Shown here: piece by piece, positions 34,316-43,047 of the stretch | Position numbering within the stretch: position 1 is the stretch's first letter | How the letters are laid out: each line of letters opens with the position of its first letter | Assembly (NCBI RefSeq): GCF_001693775.2 | Contig: NZ_MBEW02000009.1 | Location: forward strand, 1-64,000 | Direction of reading: 5' to 3' | Length of the DNA stretch: 64,000 nucleotides | Origin: Criibacterium bergeronii | GTDB taxonomy: Bacteria > Bacillota > Clostridia > Peptostreptococcales > Filifactoraceae | The notes under the pieces: generated by a model | The model's database searches: none | Seen by the model: the letters and a program-made list of their open reading frames with translations, nothing else | Told to the model about the DNA's origin: nothing | Made by a program: the position numbers and the translations under genes

Positions 34316-34977
34316 AGCAACAAGCTCAGGCTCTATTTAAGGCTTGGTTTGTTGATTTTGAGCTTAATTCTGGAATTATGCCTTCGCATTGGCATATCTG
34401 TCAACTTGGTTCTGTTGCAAGAATTTCAACAGAAGTGTTTTCACCATCAAAAAATCCAAATGTTGAAGTGGAACATTATAGCATTCCGTCATATGATGAG
34501 AAACGCTATCCAGTATTTGAAAGCTCGGATGATATTAAGAGCAATAAGTATCGTCTTACACATAATTCAGTAATGATTTCAAAACTAAATCCGAATACCA
34601 AAAGGATATGGCGACCATACTGCATTTCAAATACGCCTGTATGCTCAACTGAATTTATTGTTTATGAACCAGTAAAAGTTTCATATCGAGATTTTGTTTA
34701 TTCGATAATTGATAGCGAGAAGTTTTCCAACTTCTTATGTGCGCACACTACTGGTTCAACAAACAGTAGGCAGCGTGTGACACCGAGCATTACTTTGAAT
34801 TATGATATAGTTTTGCCTGATGATGAAACTATCTGTATGTTTTCCTCTATCGTTTCTCCAATGTATGACACAATTGAGAATAACATTAAGGAAAATCAAT
34901 TATTAGCTGAAACCCGTGACAAACTGCTACCAAAACTGATGTCCGGCGAGCTTGATGTTTCAGACATCGACCTCTAA
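34302..34977 (+). pseudogene. hsdS: Silent hsdS half-gene (alternative TRD2), opposite strand
   Basis: Plus-strand frame of ~225 codons that begins within the conserved central region (NKNLEQQAQALFKAWFVDFE) and contains only the second target-recognition domain of a type I specificity subunit, ending LAETRDKLLPKLMSGELDVS and DIDL. It lacks the first TRD and lies opposite to hsdS and hsdR. An ATG exists at 34273 but only gives an out-of-context start. It begins at inversion site 1 and its stop codon is next to inversion site 2. Inversion between sites 1 and 4 would join it to the active first TRD, and between 1 and 2 to the silent first TRD. It is thus a reserve cassette, not debris. Confidence 0.85.
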
Positions 34978-35471
34978 GCCGCTAAATTCTTGTTTATCTG
35001 TGTATTAAGTTCGATTTTTTCATCTATTTTTCTGAGATAATAAACGATTTTTTTTTGAATTTCCATTCGTGGTAATAACAAGGTCACAGCATTCAGATTG
35101 GCTTGACTAAGCTTTGGTTGTGCTGAACCTGTAACATGTCCTGACAAATCCATACTATTTATCAAATAGCACAAATAATGTGTATCACACAGATTATTGC
35201 CCGTTACAATGTGTGCATGATTATTTACCCAAAATTGACCGTTTACTACCTGTGCGATGTTTTGTTTCCTGGATTTTAAGTTTTCACCATCCTCAGCAAT
35301 CAGTAAAAAAGTTCCATCAAAAATATAATCATCTATATAATCAATGACCCCTTGTGCGCCATAATAACGGTATTCACCTTTCCGTTTCTCCCTTTGGGTT
35401 CCAGAGAGAGGAATTCTCTTCTTATCATAATTAATGCTGATTTCATCAAAGCGGTATGCTCGAAGTTCCAT
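34974..35471 (-). CDS. hsdS: hsdS half-gene with alternative first target-recognition domain
   Basis: 165 aa, ATG at 35471 with AGGTGAG upstream. It encodes only the first half of a specificity subunit (RAYRFDEISINYDKKRIPLS...AHIVTGNNLCDTHYLCYLIN) up to the central conserved stretch KIDEKIELNTQINKNL, then AA and a stop created by the sequence following site 2. In this orientation the product lacks TRD2 and should not be functional alone, although half-HsdS proteins can sometimes dimerise. Inversion between sites 1 and 2 would restore a full hsdS. It follows the tyrosine recombinase gene by 17 bases on the same strand. Confidence 0.85.
   Translation of the reverse strand: MELRAYRFDEISINYDKKRIPLSGTQREKRKGEYRYYGAQGVIDYIDDYIFDGTFLLIAEDGENLKSRKQNIAQVVNGQFWVNNHAHIVTGNNLCDTHYLCYLINSMDLSGHVTGSAQPKLSQANLNAVTLLLPRMEIQKKIVYYLRKIDEKIELNTQINKNLAA
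34982..34995 (-). repeat. hsdS inversion site, copy 2
   Basis: Minus-strand AAACAAGAATTTAG (plus strand CTAAATTCTTGTTT). It lies at the 3' end of the alternative first TRD and just after the stop of the silent second TRD. Confidence 0.8.
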
Positions 35472-35488
35472 ATGCTCACCTTCCCTAT

Positions 35489-36475
35489 CTAACCTATATA
35501 TTTCCTATGAGCCTGCTTTACATTGCTCTGCTTGACCATTGCGTATTGCAAGGTCGTATCAATCCTCTTATGCCCCAAAAGCTGCTGTAACTGCTCAATC
35601 GGCATTCCTTTATCAATTGCCATCGTTGCAAGTGTTCGTCTGAACTTATGCGGATGGACTTTTTCTATGTCAAGTGCTTTGCCCATTTCTCTCAACCGAC
35701 TCTCAATGCCACCAATTTTAATTCGCTCATGCGGAGAGCGCAGAGTGACGAACAATGCCGGATTATCATCCGTTCTGCTGTCAATGTAGTTTTGCAGATG
35801 AATCTTTGTCCGAGCATCAAAGTATACGATGCGTTCCTTATCGCCCTTACCGAAAACCACACACTCCCGCTCGTTAAAATTGATATCCGCTTTGTTCAAC
35901 AGAACCATTTCACCGATACGCATTCCGGTAGAAGCCAGCATATCAATCATCGCCAAGTCCCGGAGCTCTGTGCAGTTGTCACGCATTTTCTCCAAGTCCT
36001 CATCCGTGTAGGTTTCCTTTATATTAGTTGCCGTTTTCACCTTGTGGATACGGCGGACAGGACTTTTTAGAATATAGTCCTCGTCTTCCAACCAGGAGAA
36101 AAAACTGGATAGAATCCTGCGGATATTATCAATCGTCACGCGACTGGACTGGTTCTTGCTCTGATAATCTGTCAGATAGGAACGCAAGTCCTCCGTCTGA
36201 ATGTGGCGGATACCTTTGTCTATCGAAGCAACCATCGTTTCAATGGTTGTACGATAATATTTCAGCGTTTTCTCTGAACAGCCTTCAATCCGTTTTGCTG
36301 AAACAAAAGCGTCTATCAGCTTTGGGTTATCGTCTGTATCTTTTTTTTCTGTCTGTACTGTAATATCACAGCCAAACAATGTGTTTTCAAGCACACTTTG
36401 CAACTGCTGCATTTGTGCGTTGTCCAGGTGTGGCAGCATTTGCTGCACCACCTCTGAAATAATTTGTTGTTTCAT
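35489..36475 (-). CDS. Tyrosine recombinase, probable hsdS invertase
   Basis: 328 aa, ATG at 36475 with AAGGAGAA upstream. The N-terminal SAM-like core-binding domain (ASIDKGIRHIQTEDLRSYLT, about 90-170) is followed by the catalytic domain with the R-H-x-x-R-H-Y set: Arg in TGMRIGEMVLLNKADI, HPHKFRRTLAT, LLGHKRIDTTLQYAMVKQ. It is Xer-like in size. It sits between the two sets of specificity half-genes and four copies of AAACAAGAATTTAG, as in phase-variable type I loci such as the pneumococcal ivr system. It is therefore the likely enzyme that shuffles TRDs. It would be carried along unchanged in function when the outer sites recombine. Confidence 0.9.
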   Translation of the reverse strand: MKQQIISEVVQQMLPHLDNAQMQQLQSVLENTLFGCDITVQTEKKDTDDNPKLIDAFVSAKRIEGCSEKTLKYYRTTIETMVASIDKGIRHIQTEDLRSYLTDYQSKNQSSRVTIDNIRRILSSFFSWLEDEDYILKSPVRRIHKVKTATNIKETYTDEDLEKMRDNCTELRDLAMIDMLASTGMRIGEMVLLNKADINFNERECVVFGKGDKERIVYFDARTKIHLQNYIDSRTDDNPALFVTLRSPHERIKIGGIESRLREMGKALDIEKVHPHKFRRTLATMAIDKGMPIEQLQQLLGHKRIDTTLQYAMVKQSNVKQAHRKYIG

Positions 36476-36567
36476 AGGTCATTCTCCTTCAAATTTATTT
36501 TCCAGAGAACGACTCAACGGCAGTTCTGTTGGCTTTATCTCCCGCCGTTGGTGGGAGTATTTAGGTT

Positions 36568-36581
36568 AAACAAGAATTTAG
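36568..36581 (+). repeat. hsdS inversion site, copy 3
   Basis: AAACAAGAATTTAG on the plus strand, directly after the stop of the active hsdS (36586). Inverted relative to copies 2 and 4. Confidence 0.8.
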
Positions 36582-36585
36582 CAGC

Positions 36586-37851
36586 TTAAAGGTCGAGGTC
36601 GGATACATCCAGCTCGCCAGACATAAGCTGAGGAAGTAATGAATCACGGAGTTTTGCCAACTTTGTTGATTCGTCAATATTATTGGCGATTTGACGATAC
36701 ATTGCCTCAGCAGCATTGGCAAGTGGTGCAAGCTCATCCAAGTTTGATGGAAGCGGCAATTCAAACTCAGGTAATGCCTTCTTACTAAGATGTAGAACAG
36801 TAGTGCCATTGACATATCCAAGAGCATGAGCTTTGAACCTACCACTCTGTAGCAACGCGGCAAGTAGGAATTTTGAAATACCATCCTTCGGAAGAACTTT
36901 GACAACATCCATTGAGAAAACGATATCCCTGTATCCTGACAAACTCAGAACAGGCTCTGCATTTCCGATAACCTCGGCATTTTGAGTCAGGTCGGTATGA
37001 GCTACAAGTGTATCAAACAGCTCAGCATGTTGTTCCGGCTTTAATTTGGCAGATGGTTGAATTTCCTTGTAACCATCGAGTTTAAAACCACCTTTGCGGT
37101 CAAAGTTTTTAATTGTAGCCATTGCTATGTCGGATTCGATGAGCTCGGCACCTTTATATGAGTAGCCGCTAACAAAGTCAGCTATTGATGATAAAGGAAC
37201 CACAGACCATGTATCAGGTCGCTTGTATCCGAAAGGTGCGTAGTCTATTAGCCACGAACGGCAAAGAACTTGTATTTGCTCTTCTAAATTCTTGTTTATA
37301 TCATTGTTCACCTCAATTTTGTCATCAATTGTCTTTACAATAGCTACGATTCCTTCCTGAACTTTCTTCTCCGGAACTACAATACTCATACGCTTTAAAT
37401 CTGCAATCGTAACGTGACCGAGACCAGTCGTCTGCTTATTCGTTGCTATCTGCGTAAAATGCGGCTTCAGATACTTAAGTAAATAGAACAAAAAGTCTTT
37501 TGAAACCATAGTTTCATTTGCTGTTACCTTAAAAATATGCTGGTTCAACCAGCCATCATACAACTGGTATTTATACACATCTATGGATGTCTGCGGGTTT
37601 CCCGACCACGAAAAGAGTAGATCCCCTCGGTGCAACCGTACCTCTTCACCATAATCACCCTTCGTAAAAGAGGTGTTTGAGCTTATCCCATTATTAAGCT
37701 CTGCAATTTTAATTACAGGTACTCCTTCTTCTGAAAAGTTGATCTTTTTGAAAGCAAGGCCATTTTTCCAAATAGCCAAATCGAACAGAGGTCTTCTCAT
37801 GCCGGGAAGTGAAGTTTTTATGTTATACAACGTATTTTCATCAAAGTTCAT
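36586..37851 (-). CDS. hsdS: Type I restriction specificity subunit (active arrangement)
   Basis: 421 aa from ATG 37851 (MNFDENTLYNIKTSLPGMRR), which overlaps the hsdM stop by 11 bases. Both target-recognition domains are present: TRD1 (about 20-180) and TRD2 (about 225-385). Each is followed by a conserved helix: TIDDKIEVNNDINKNLEEQI (central) and ESTKLAKLRDSLLPQLMSGE (C-terminal). HsdS reads a bipartite DNA sequence and holds two HsdM. Inversion site 4 lies in the NKNLE codons between the TRDs and site 3 just after the stop, so TRD2 can be exchanged. The C-terminus LMSGELDVSDLDL is nearly the same as that of the silent half-gene, giving extra homology. Confidence 0.93.
   Translation of the reverse strand: MNFDENTLYNIKTSLPGMRRPLFDLAIWKNGLAFKKINFSEEGVPVIKIAELNNGISSNTSFTKGDYGEEVRLHRGDLLFSWSGNPQTSIDVYKYQLYDGWLNQHIFKVTANETMVSKDFLFYLLKYLKPHFTQIATNKQTTGLGHVTIADLKRMSIVVPEKKVQEGIVAIVKTIDDKIEVNNDINKNLEEQIQVLCRSWLIDYAPFGYKRPDTWSVVPLSSIADFVSGYSYKGAELIESDIAMATIKNFDRKGGFKLDGYKEIQPSAKLKPEQHAELFDTLVAHTDLTQNAEVIGNAEPVLSLSGYRDIVFSMDVVKVLPKDGISKFLLAALLQSGRFKAHALGYVNGTTVLHLSKKALPEFELPLPSNLDELAPLANAAEAMYRQIANNIDESTKLAKLRDSLLPQLMSGELDVSDLDL
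37284..37297 (-). repeat. hsdS inversion site, copy 4
   Basis: Minus-strand AAACAAGAATTTAG inside the active hsdS, encoding the INKNLE junction between TRD1 and TRD2. Inverted relative to copies 1 and 3. Confidence 0.8.
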
Positions 37852-39346
37852 AACCAATTGCCCCCAGCTTTCTACGAATTTCGTCCTCAAGTTCATGAGA
37901 GCGTTCAAACATATTGGAAAGCTCCGATGTCAATCTGGTCATTTTCTCTTCGAATGGTTCGCCGTCATCTTCCTGCTCCTCGATACCAACATAGCGTCCC
38001 GGAGTCAGAACATAGTCCTGCTTTGCGATATCCTGTATGGTAGCTACAGAGCAGAAGCCCTTTTCATCCTCAAGGGTGCCGTTCTGGAATGCCTCGAAAG
38101 TATCTGCGAGTTTTTGAATATCTTCCTCAGTAAAATCACGATGCTTACGGTCTACCATGTGTCCCATCTTGCGGGCATCAATAAAGACCGTCTTGCCTTT
38201 CTGTTTTTTCCCTTTTGAAATGAACCAGAGCGTCGCAGGGATAGTTACGCTATAGAAAAGCTGCGGAGGCATTGCGATGATACCTTCAATCAGGTCATAC
38301 TCGATAATTTTCTTTCTGATTTCACCCTCGCCACCACTCTGGGAAGAAAGCGCACCATTTGCGAGAACAAGGCCGATCTTACCATTCGGTGCAAGATGAT
38401 GGATCATGTGCTGAATCCATGCAAAGTTGGCATTACTTGCAGGAGGAATTCCGTATTTCCAGCGAACATCGTCCATCAGCTTATCCTGTCCCCACGGATT
38501 GTAGTTGAAGGGAGGATTGGCCAGAATAAAGTCTGCCTTCAATGTCGGATGAAGGTCATTCGTAAAGGTGTCTGCATGATACGAGCCAAGGTCGGCATCA
38601 AGCCCACGAATCGTAAGATTCATGATGGCCATCTTCCATGTGTCCGGATTGGCCTCCTGACCATAGATTGAAATCGATCCTCTGTTGCCGGAGTGTGCCT
38701 GAATAAACTTTGCGCTCTGTACAAACATGCCCCCACTGCCACAACAGCAATCGTATACGCGGCAGTTGGTATAAGGCTTCAGGATAGACACAAGCGTATT
38801 TACAATACTTGACGGCGTATAGAATTCACCACCGCCTTTGCCTTCCTTTTCAGCGAACTGAGCAATGCAGTATTCATAAGTTCTGCCGAGGACATCTCGG
38901 TTACCTTCGGTCTCTCCCATATCCATATTGGTGAAAAGGTCAACCACGTCTCCGAGGACTCTCTTATCAAGATCAGGGCTTGCATAGTTCTTCGGAAGCA
39001 CATTCTTCAGTTTTTTATTGTCGGCCTCGATAGCACGCATAGCGTTATCAATAACCATTCCGATCTCCGGCTTATGCGCTGCGGCAGCAATTTTGTTCCA
39101 GCGGGCATCCTCCGGCACAAAGAAAACATTGTCCTCCAGATATGCATCCGGATCATCCTCGAATCCATCTCCTTCGGCCACCAGTTGCTGATATTTCTTG
39201 TCAAATGCCGTGGAAATGTACTTCAGGAAGATAAGCCCGATGATCACGTTTCTATATTCTGATGCGGGGATATGCCCCCACAGCACGCAGGCCGCATCCC
39301 AGATTTGTTTCTCAAAGCCAATATTGGCAGTATTCTTGTCAGCCAT
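37841..39346 (-). CDS. hsdM: Type I restriction-modification methyltransferase subunit
   Basis: 501 aa, ATG at 39346 with AGAGGTAAA upstream. The HsdM N-terminal helical domain (IWDAACVLWGHIPASEYRNV) precedes the N6-adenine methyltransferase: SAM motif I VYDCCCGSGGMFVQSA (about 198) and catalytic motif IV ILANPPFNYNPWG (about 279). The domain order and length are normal for the family. It methylates the adenines of the HsdS target and forms the restriction complex with HsdR. hsdS overlaps its 3' end. The XRE regulator gene lies just upstream in the same direction. Confidence 0.95.
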   Translation of the reverse strand: MADKNTANIGFEKQIWDAACVLWGHIPASEYRNVIIGLIFLKYISTAFDKKYQQLVAEGDGFEDDPDAYLEDNVFFVPEDARWNKIAAAAHKPEIGMVIDNAMRAIEADNKKLKNVLPKNYASPDLDKRVLGDVVDLFTNMDMGETEGNRDVLGRTYEYCIAQFAEKEGKGGGEFYTPSSIVNTLVSILKPYTNCRVYDCCCGSGGMFVQSAKFIQAHSGNRGSISIYGQEANPDTWKMAIMNLTIRGLDADLGSYHADTFTNDLHPTLKADFILANPPFNYNPWGQDKLMDDVRWKYGIPPASNANFAWIQHMIHHLAPNGKIGLVLANGALSSQSGGEGEIRKKIIEYDLIEGIIAMPPQLFYSVTIPATLWFISKGKKQKGKTVFIDARKMGHMVDRKHRDFTEEDIQKLADTFEAFQNGTLEDEKGFCSVATIQDIAKQDYVLTPGRYVGIEEQEDDGEPFEEKMTRLTSELSNMFERSHELEDEIRRKLGAIGYEL

Positions 39347-39380
39347 TTTTATTTACCTCTTTTCATTCTTTGTCAGTTTC

Positions 39381-39590
39381 TTAGGAGTCGTCACGCACAA
39401 ATTCCATAATGTCGCCGACATCGCAATTCAGCGCATTACAAATTTTCAGCAAGACCTCGGAATTGACGTTACCCCCATGACCGAGTTTTGCTATCGATGT
39501 AGTGCTTATCTCAGCCATCTCGCAGAGTTCTTTTTTCTTTATACCCTTATCGATCAGCAACTTAAAAAGTTTATTGTAACTAAAACGCAT
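39381..39590 (-). CDS. Small XRE/Cro-type helix-turn-helix regulator
   Basis: 69 aa from ATG 39590 (MRFSYNKLFKLLIDKGIKKK), chosen for AGGAGG upstream. The helix-turn-helix is KKELCEMAEISTTSIAKLGH with the typical end SEVLLKICNALNCDVGDIME. It lies between the ABC-three-component genes and hsdM, on the same strand. Close relatives at 45695 and 61667 stand before other modules, one of them methyltransferases. It probably acts as a controller (C-protein-like) of the restriction genes. Confidence 0.85.
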   Translation of the reverse strand: MRFSYNKLFKLLIDKGIKKKELCEMAEISTTSIAKLGHGGNVNSEVLLKICNALNCDVGDIMEFVRDDS

Positions 39591-39617
39591 AACTGCCTCC
39601 TGTGTCGTCTTCATCAG

Positions 39618-41270
39618 TTATTGATCTACCTCCACATCATTCCAAGTGCGTCCAAACAGTGCTCCCTCGCCGGGACTCAGCTGCAGAACTTTGCTTGCTT
39701 CCATAATTTCCTGCGATTTCTTTGTGTACGATCCTTCTTTATCCATAGCAATAAAAACCTGCTTAGATGTCCCTGCATACAGCTCCATGATCTTCTCTAT
39801 GGCATCATCCTCGATATGCTTCAGCATTACAGAATCGTGAGCGATGGCCGGTAACCTTGTAATCGCCAACATAGCCAAATCAAAAACTACCAATCCCTTA
39901 TACTGTGCCCCAGTGCCTCCGTCTCTCGGCGTAAAGAACGTATAGTGAGAAGCGTCTGTTATTGTGAGGTTAGGCGCTGTCTTTCTCCCGGAATAAATCG
40001 TATTGTTTATATCAAACATCTTAGAGTTTATTTCCTGCTGCATAATAGCTATCTGCTCTACGACCAGCCTATCCAATTCAGCTTCATATGCCTTTGCTAT
40101 ATTAGAAAGCTCTGTAGTTTTTATAAAATTCTCATTTGCAGCTCGGAGCATCTTCAGTTCCTTGTCTATCGCAGCGTATTGCTCTAGTACCACTTTTGAT
40201 AAATCCGTCGTCTTAGCCATCTGAGAGATTTCGGCTTCAATCTGCTTCATTTCCTTTTCGATCAGATCGAGTGCAGTCTGCATGTTTTCTTCTGTCTCAG
40301 AAAACTCTTTCTTTAAGATACCGGCCAGTTGTTTATGGAACCCTTCAATAGCTTCAATCCGCTGAAGATCGACTTCTGGGAAAAAGCGAAGAAGGTCATC
40401 ATAGTTCCGTTTAAAACTCTTCTTGCCGAGATCTCTGTCAACGCGGATTGCTCTAAGCTGAGACAACAAGCGCGATCTTTGCCTCTTAAAATTAGATAAT
40501 TTTCCTTGTAAAACTGAAAGCTGCTCTGCCTGCATGGAATCCAAATCCAAGAGCCCGCCTGAGCTCTTTCGTGCGAGTTCCTCAGCCTGCTCCGTTAATT
40601 CGGCGATCCGAGTCTCATTTTTATCATAATCAGGCTGCTTTGTAACAAACGGGATATATTGATACTTCTGAGCCTTTTTAAATGTCGTGTACTTATCCTT
40701 CGCTTCTGTTGTGATCTTGGACTGCGCCTCAATTCCAGAGTGAAGATCGGTCAATTTCAGCAAGCCCTCTATTGCAGACTTTGCCGTCTCCTGCTTTGCC
40801 TGATGCAGCGGATGTTCTTCATCGAGCGTTTCTCTTTTATACACACGCATGGATCTGCCGATAGCATTTCTGAAAGTTAAACCAGCCAGATTCATATCAT
40901 AATGAGTCTGTAAAAATGACAAGTATTGATTCAATGAAATTAGGCCATCTTCTATCGGTTGATAATCCTTGTCACACTTCTGGACATTTTTGTAATCCAC
41001 ATTAGAACGATAAAAATAATGTTTACCATCAGCAAATTCGAATGCAAAGCAAATCCGGTGTTCTCCGACTTCGGTCTGTACATCGGTCAATTTTTCCACA
41101 TAGTCGTCTCCACCAAAAATGAAGTCGATAATCATAAGGAATGTGGACTTGCCTATAGAGTTCGAGCCGGAGGCACTTCCCATTACCGTATTTAATCCCG
41201 GCTTAAGAGATATGCGACCACGCGGTCTTCCGTGATCTTTGAATTTATCACACATTACTTCAACCAACAT
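39618..41270 (-). CDS. DUF2326 ATPase of an ABC-three-component (ABC-3C) system
   Basis: 550 aa from ATG 41270 (MLVEVMCDKFKDHGRPRGRI). SMC/RecF-like ATPase: Walker A variant GSASGSNSIGKSTFLMIIDF (about 31-50), a long coiled coil (about 180-400, with AEQLSVLQGKLSNFKRQRSR), and at the C-terminus TNKQVFIA-type DUF2326 features (MELYAGTSKQVFIAMDKEGS). ABC-3C systems combine such an ATPase with a small middle component and a third, variable protein; many are thought to act in phage defence or DNA surveillance. The middle-component gene overlaps its start by 11 bases, indicating coupled translation. Confidence 0.85.
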   Translation of the reverse strand: MLVEVMCDKFKDHGRPRGRISLKPGLNTVMGSASGSNSIGKSTFLMIIDFIFGGDDYVEKLTDVQTEVGEHRICFAFEFADGKHYFYRSNVDYKNVQKCDKDYQPIEDGLISLNQYLSFLQTHYDMNLAGLTFRNAIGRSMRVYKRETLDEEHPLHQAKQETAKSAIEGLLKLTDLHSGIEAQSKITTEAKDKYTTFKKAQKYQYIPFVTKQPDYDKNETRIAELTEQAEELARKSSGGLLDLDSMQAEQLSVLQGKLSNFKRQRSRLLSQLRAIRVDRDLGKKSFKRNYDDLLRFFPEVDLQRIEAIEGFHKQLAGILKKEFSETEENMQTALDLIEKEMKQIEAEISQMAKTTDLSKVVLEQYAAIDKELKMLRAANENFIKTTELSNIAKAYEAELDRLVVEQIAIMQQEINSKMFDINNTIYSGRKTAPNLTITDASHYTFFTPRDGGTGAQYKGLVVFDLAMLAITRLPAIAHDSVMLKHIEDDAIEKIMELYAGTSKQVFIAMDKEGSYTKKSQEIMEASKVLQLSPGEGALFGRTWNDVEVDQ

Positions 41271-41487
41271 AGTGCAGCATACCCCCTTCCTCAAATAGTT
41301 CAATCTTTCCCAAAGCGTATAGGCAGTCCAGAATCTCTAAGAACTCGCCAACATCTGTAACCTTGGATTTCACCTTTTTATACAGATCGTCTGGTCTCAA
41401 ATCCTCATTCTCCAAGCAGCTTAGAACTGCCGGAAACTTTGCTAATATACTCGCCTGATAAGGCGTCACCTTACTTGGAAATTTCAC
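41260..41487 (-). CDS. ABC-3C middle component
   Basis: 75 aa, taken from GTG 41487 (KFPSKVTPYQASILAKFPAV) with GAGGTG upstream; another GTG at 41499 is in frame. It is a small winged-helix-like protein (DDLYKKVKSKVTDVGEFLEI, LDCLYALGKIELFEEGGMLH) of the type encoded before DUF2326 ATPases. It overlaps the upstream gene end (41471) and the ATPase start (41270). The role is presumably to bridge the ATPase and the variable component. Confidence 0.75.
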   Translation of the reverse strand: MKFPSKVTPYQASILAKFPAVLSCLENEDLRPDDLYKKVKSKVTDVGEFLEILDCLYALGKIELFEEGGMLHYVG

Positions 41488-42683
41488 GGAACACCTCACA
41501 GTTCTGTATAAAATATGCGACTACGATATGGCACGCTCGCATATTTCTACCACCCACACCCGATTTGTTTTTGATCCACTCAGCCAGCGCGTTTACGATT
41601 TCGTCTTGAGAAAGCTGACCGTTATCCAGCTTCTTATAGGCTGTTTCAACTTCAGAGGCAATAAGGTCAAAGTCACCTGTTCCATCTCTGTCCATAGCAG
41701 AGAACAGCTCATCGATATAATTGTAATAGCGAAGGACACGAGTCATCTCGTCATTCTTCAACAAGTGGTTCTCCGGAAGAATTTTCTGGTCTAACCGCAA
41801 TGCATCCAGCGGAAGCTCCTCCAGTTTCGTATCGTCGGTTATTCCTGCTAAGCCCATACAGCACACTTTGAATTTCGTCTTCAAGGGCAGCGTCGTTAAT
41901 ATCGACTCGCAAAGAGTATGCAGCCGACAAGCGATCCTTCATTTCTCGGAGCTGGACATAATCCTCCGCTGTTGGCTCAATTTCATATTCTTCAGCATGA
42001 TCCCGGCACAAGGCGATCCTATTGGCTGGAGCATCCACGCGCTTTGGTCTTGGTATCAGTGCAAACTCCGATGCGCACCCGGAAATGTCGCTGGGGAATA
42101 TGTTTACGACCTCATATTTTTTCACTGGCGTATTCTTCACGTATTCCACAAGTGGAGCATGACATATCGGGCACTCATAATCGGCTTCAGCAAGTAAAGG
42201 TATGTCCTCACTTACGACCGGTGTATTCGATATTCTATTTTCTCTATTTATAACGTAAATCAGCAACTGACCAAGGAACTCGGCCTCCTTCTCGTTTTCG
42301 AGAAGTATGGCCAGTTCCTTTTTCTTTTTAGCTGCAATTATTTCATCGTCCTCAACAGCTCTGCCCATAGCTTCAAACATATCGTCGCTTACCACAGGAT
42401 TCAGGAAAGGGATCACCATATCTGAGCAATGCTTCTTTGCCTCATTAATCATTTTTCGAGTCGTACAGGCGTTTTTTATTGCCTTCGGGACATCTACTTT
42501 TCGTTTTAGAAGATCACTGATCAATGACGGTGCCAGATGAATCGGATTGCCTTTTTTGTCCACCACGCTTGGCATATCCGTAATCCAGCCCAATAAAAGC
42601 TCAACAACATCCTTGTCGTCATTGGGCGGCTGCATAGCGCTTTGTAAGTATTTTGCAAATTCAGCGAAACAAAGCTCTGTCAC
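41471..42683 (-). pseudogene. ABC-3C third component with zinc/HNH-like centre, frameshifted
   Basis: GTG at 42683 (AAGGAG upstream) opens a frame through LLLGWITDMPSVVDKKGNPI and a zinc-binding segment DYECPICHAPLVEY...ALCRDHAEEYEIEP (Cys-x2-Cys, Cys-x2-His) that looks HNH-like. At about 41855 the sensible sequence moves to another frame: VLYG continues as LAGITDDTKLEELPLDALRL and ends at 41471. One extra base in GGGCTTAGC explains it. Without the shift the protein would be about 403 aa. Either it is a true frameshift mutation, disabling the module, or a sequence error. It is the first gene of the whole island transcript. Confidence 0.7.
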
Positions 42684-42704
42684 TGTGATCTCTCCTTTCC
42701 AATT

Positions 42705-42737
42705 CGAAATCCACTCGAATTTGACTCGAATTCCACA
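42705..42737 (-). repeat. Three 11-bp tandem repeats before the island operon
   Basis: CGAAATCCACT, CGAATTTGACT, CGAATTCCACA follow one another without gaps from 42705, about 20 bp upstream of the GTG start at 42683. Close spacing of one helical turn suggests a regulator site in the leader region. Confidence 0.5.
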
Positions 42738-42842
42738 TTAAATACTTCTCGACTCGTTTCCCTTAGACTTTTAGATGTAGCGAGGCCGAGAAGGCACTAA
42801 AAAAGTAGCTATAGGCGGACACTACATATTATATCACAGAGT

Positions 42843-42910
42843 TTCGCAAAAATAAATATTATTTGGCGTTCGCAAAAGTAAATTTTCTGTGGCGTTGAAA
42901 TCTTGGCGAA
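42843..42910 (-). repeat. Iteron group D next to the island promoter
   Basis: TTCGCAAAAATAAAT (42843) and TTCGCAAAAGTAAAT (42869) are 26 bp apart, each followed by GGCG; a weaker third copy may follow near 42895. A minus-strand TATAAT lies at about 42830-42835 just downstream, so the repeats cover the -35 region of a probable promoter of the 42683 operon. The rest of 42684-43047 shows no gene. Confidence 0.5.
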
Positions 42911-43047
42911 AGCGGCGTGATATAAGCTCGTCAAATACTGCATCGACTGATCACCGATGGCTCAACGGTAAGCGACGGTACAACTGAACACAGACAGCTG
43001 CCTACGAGGTTTCCTCCATTCCATGCAAATCGAATGGAGGAAATCTC

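Noticed and set aside
34302-34977. Plus-strand hsdS half considered a random decayed duplicate
   Set aside because: Its ends coincide with the inversion sites, its frame is intact, and it ends in the conserved LMSGELDVSD motif, so a silent cassette is more likely.
36538-36556. CTCCCGCC/GGTGGGAG hairpin between hsdS and the recombinase gene as a terminator
   Set aside because: No T-run follows on the minus strand, and the genes downstream appear to belong to the same transcript; the role remains unclear.
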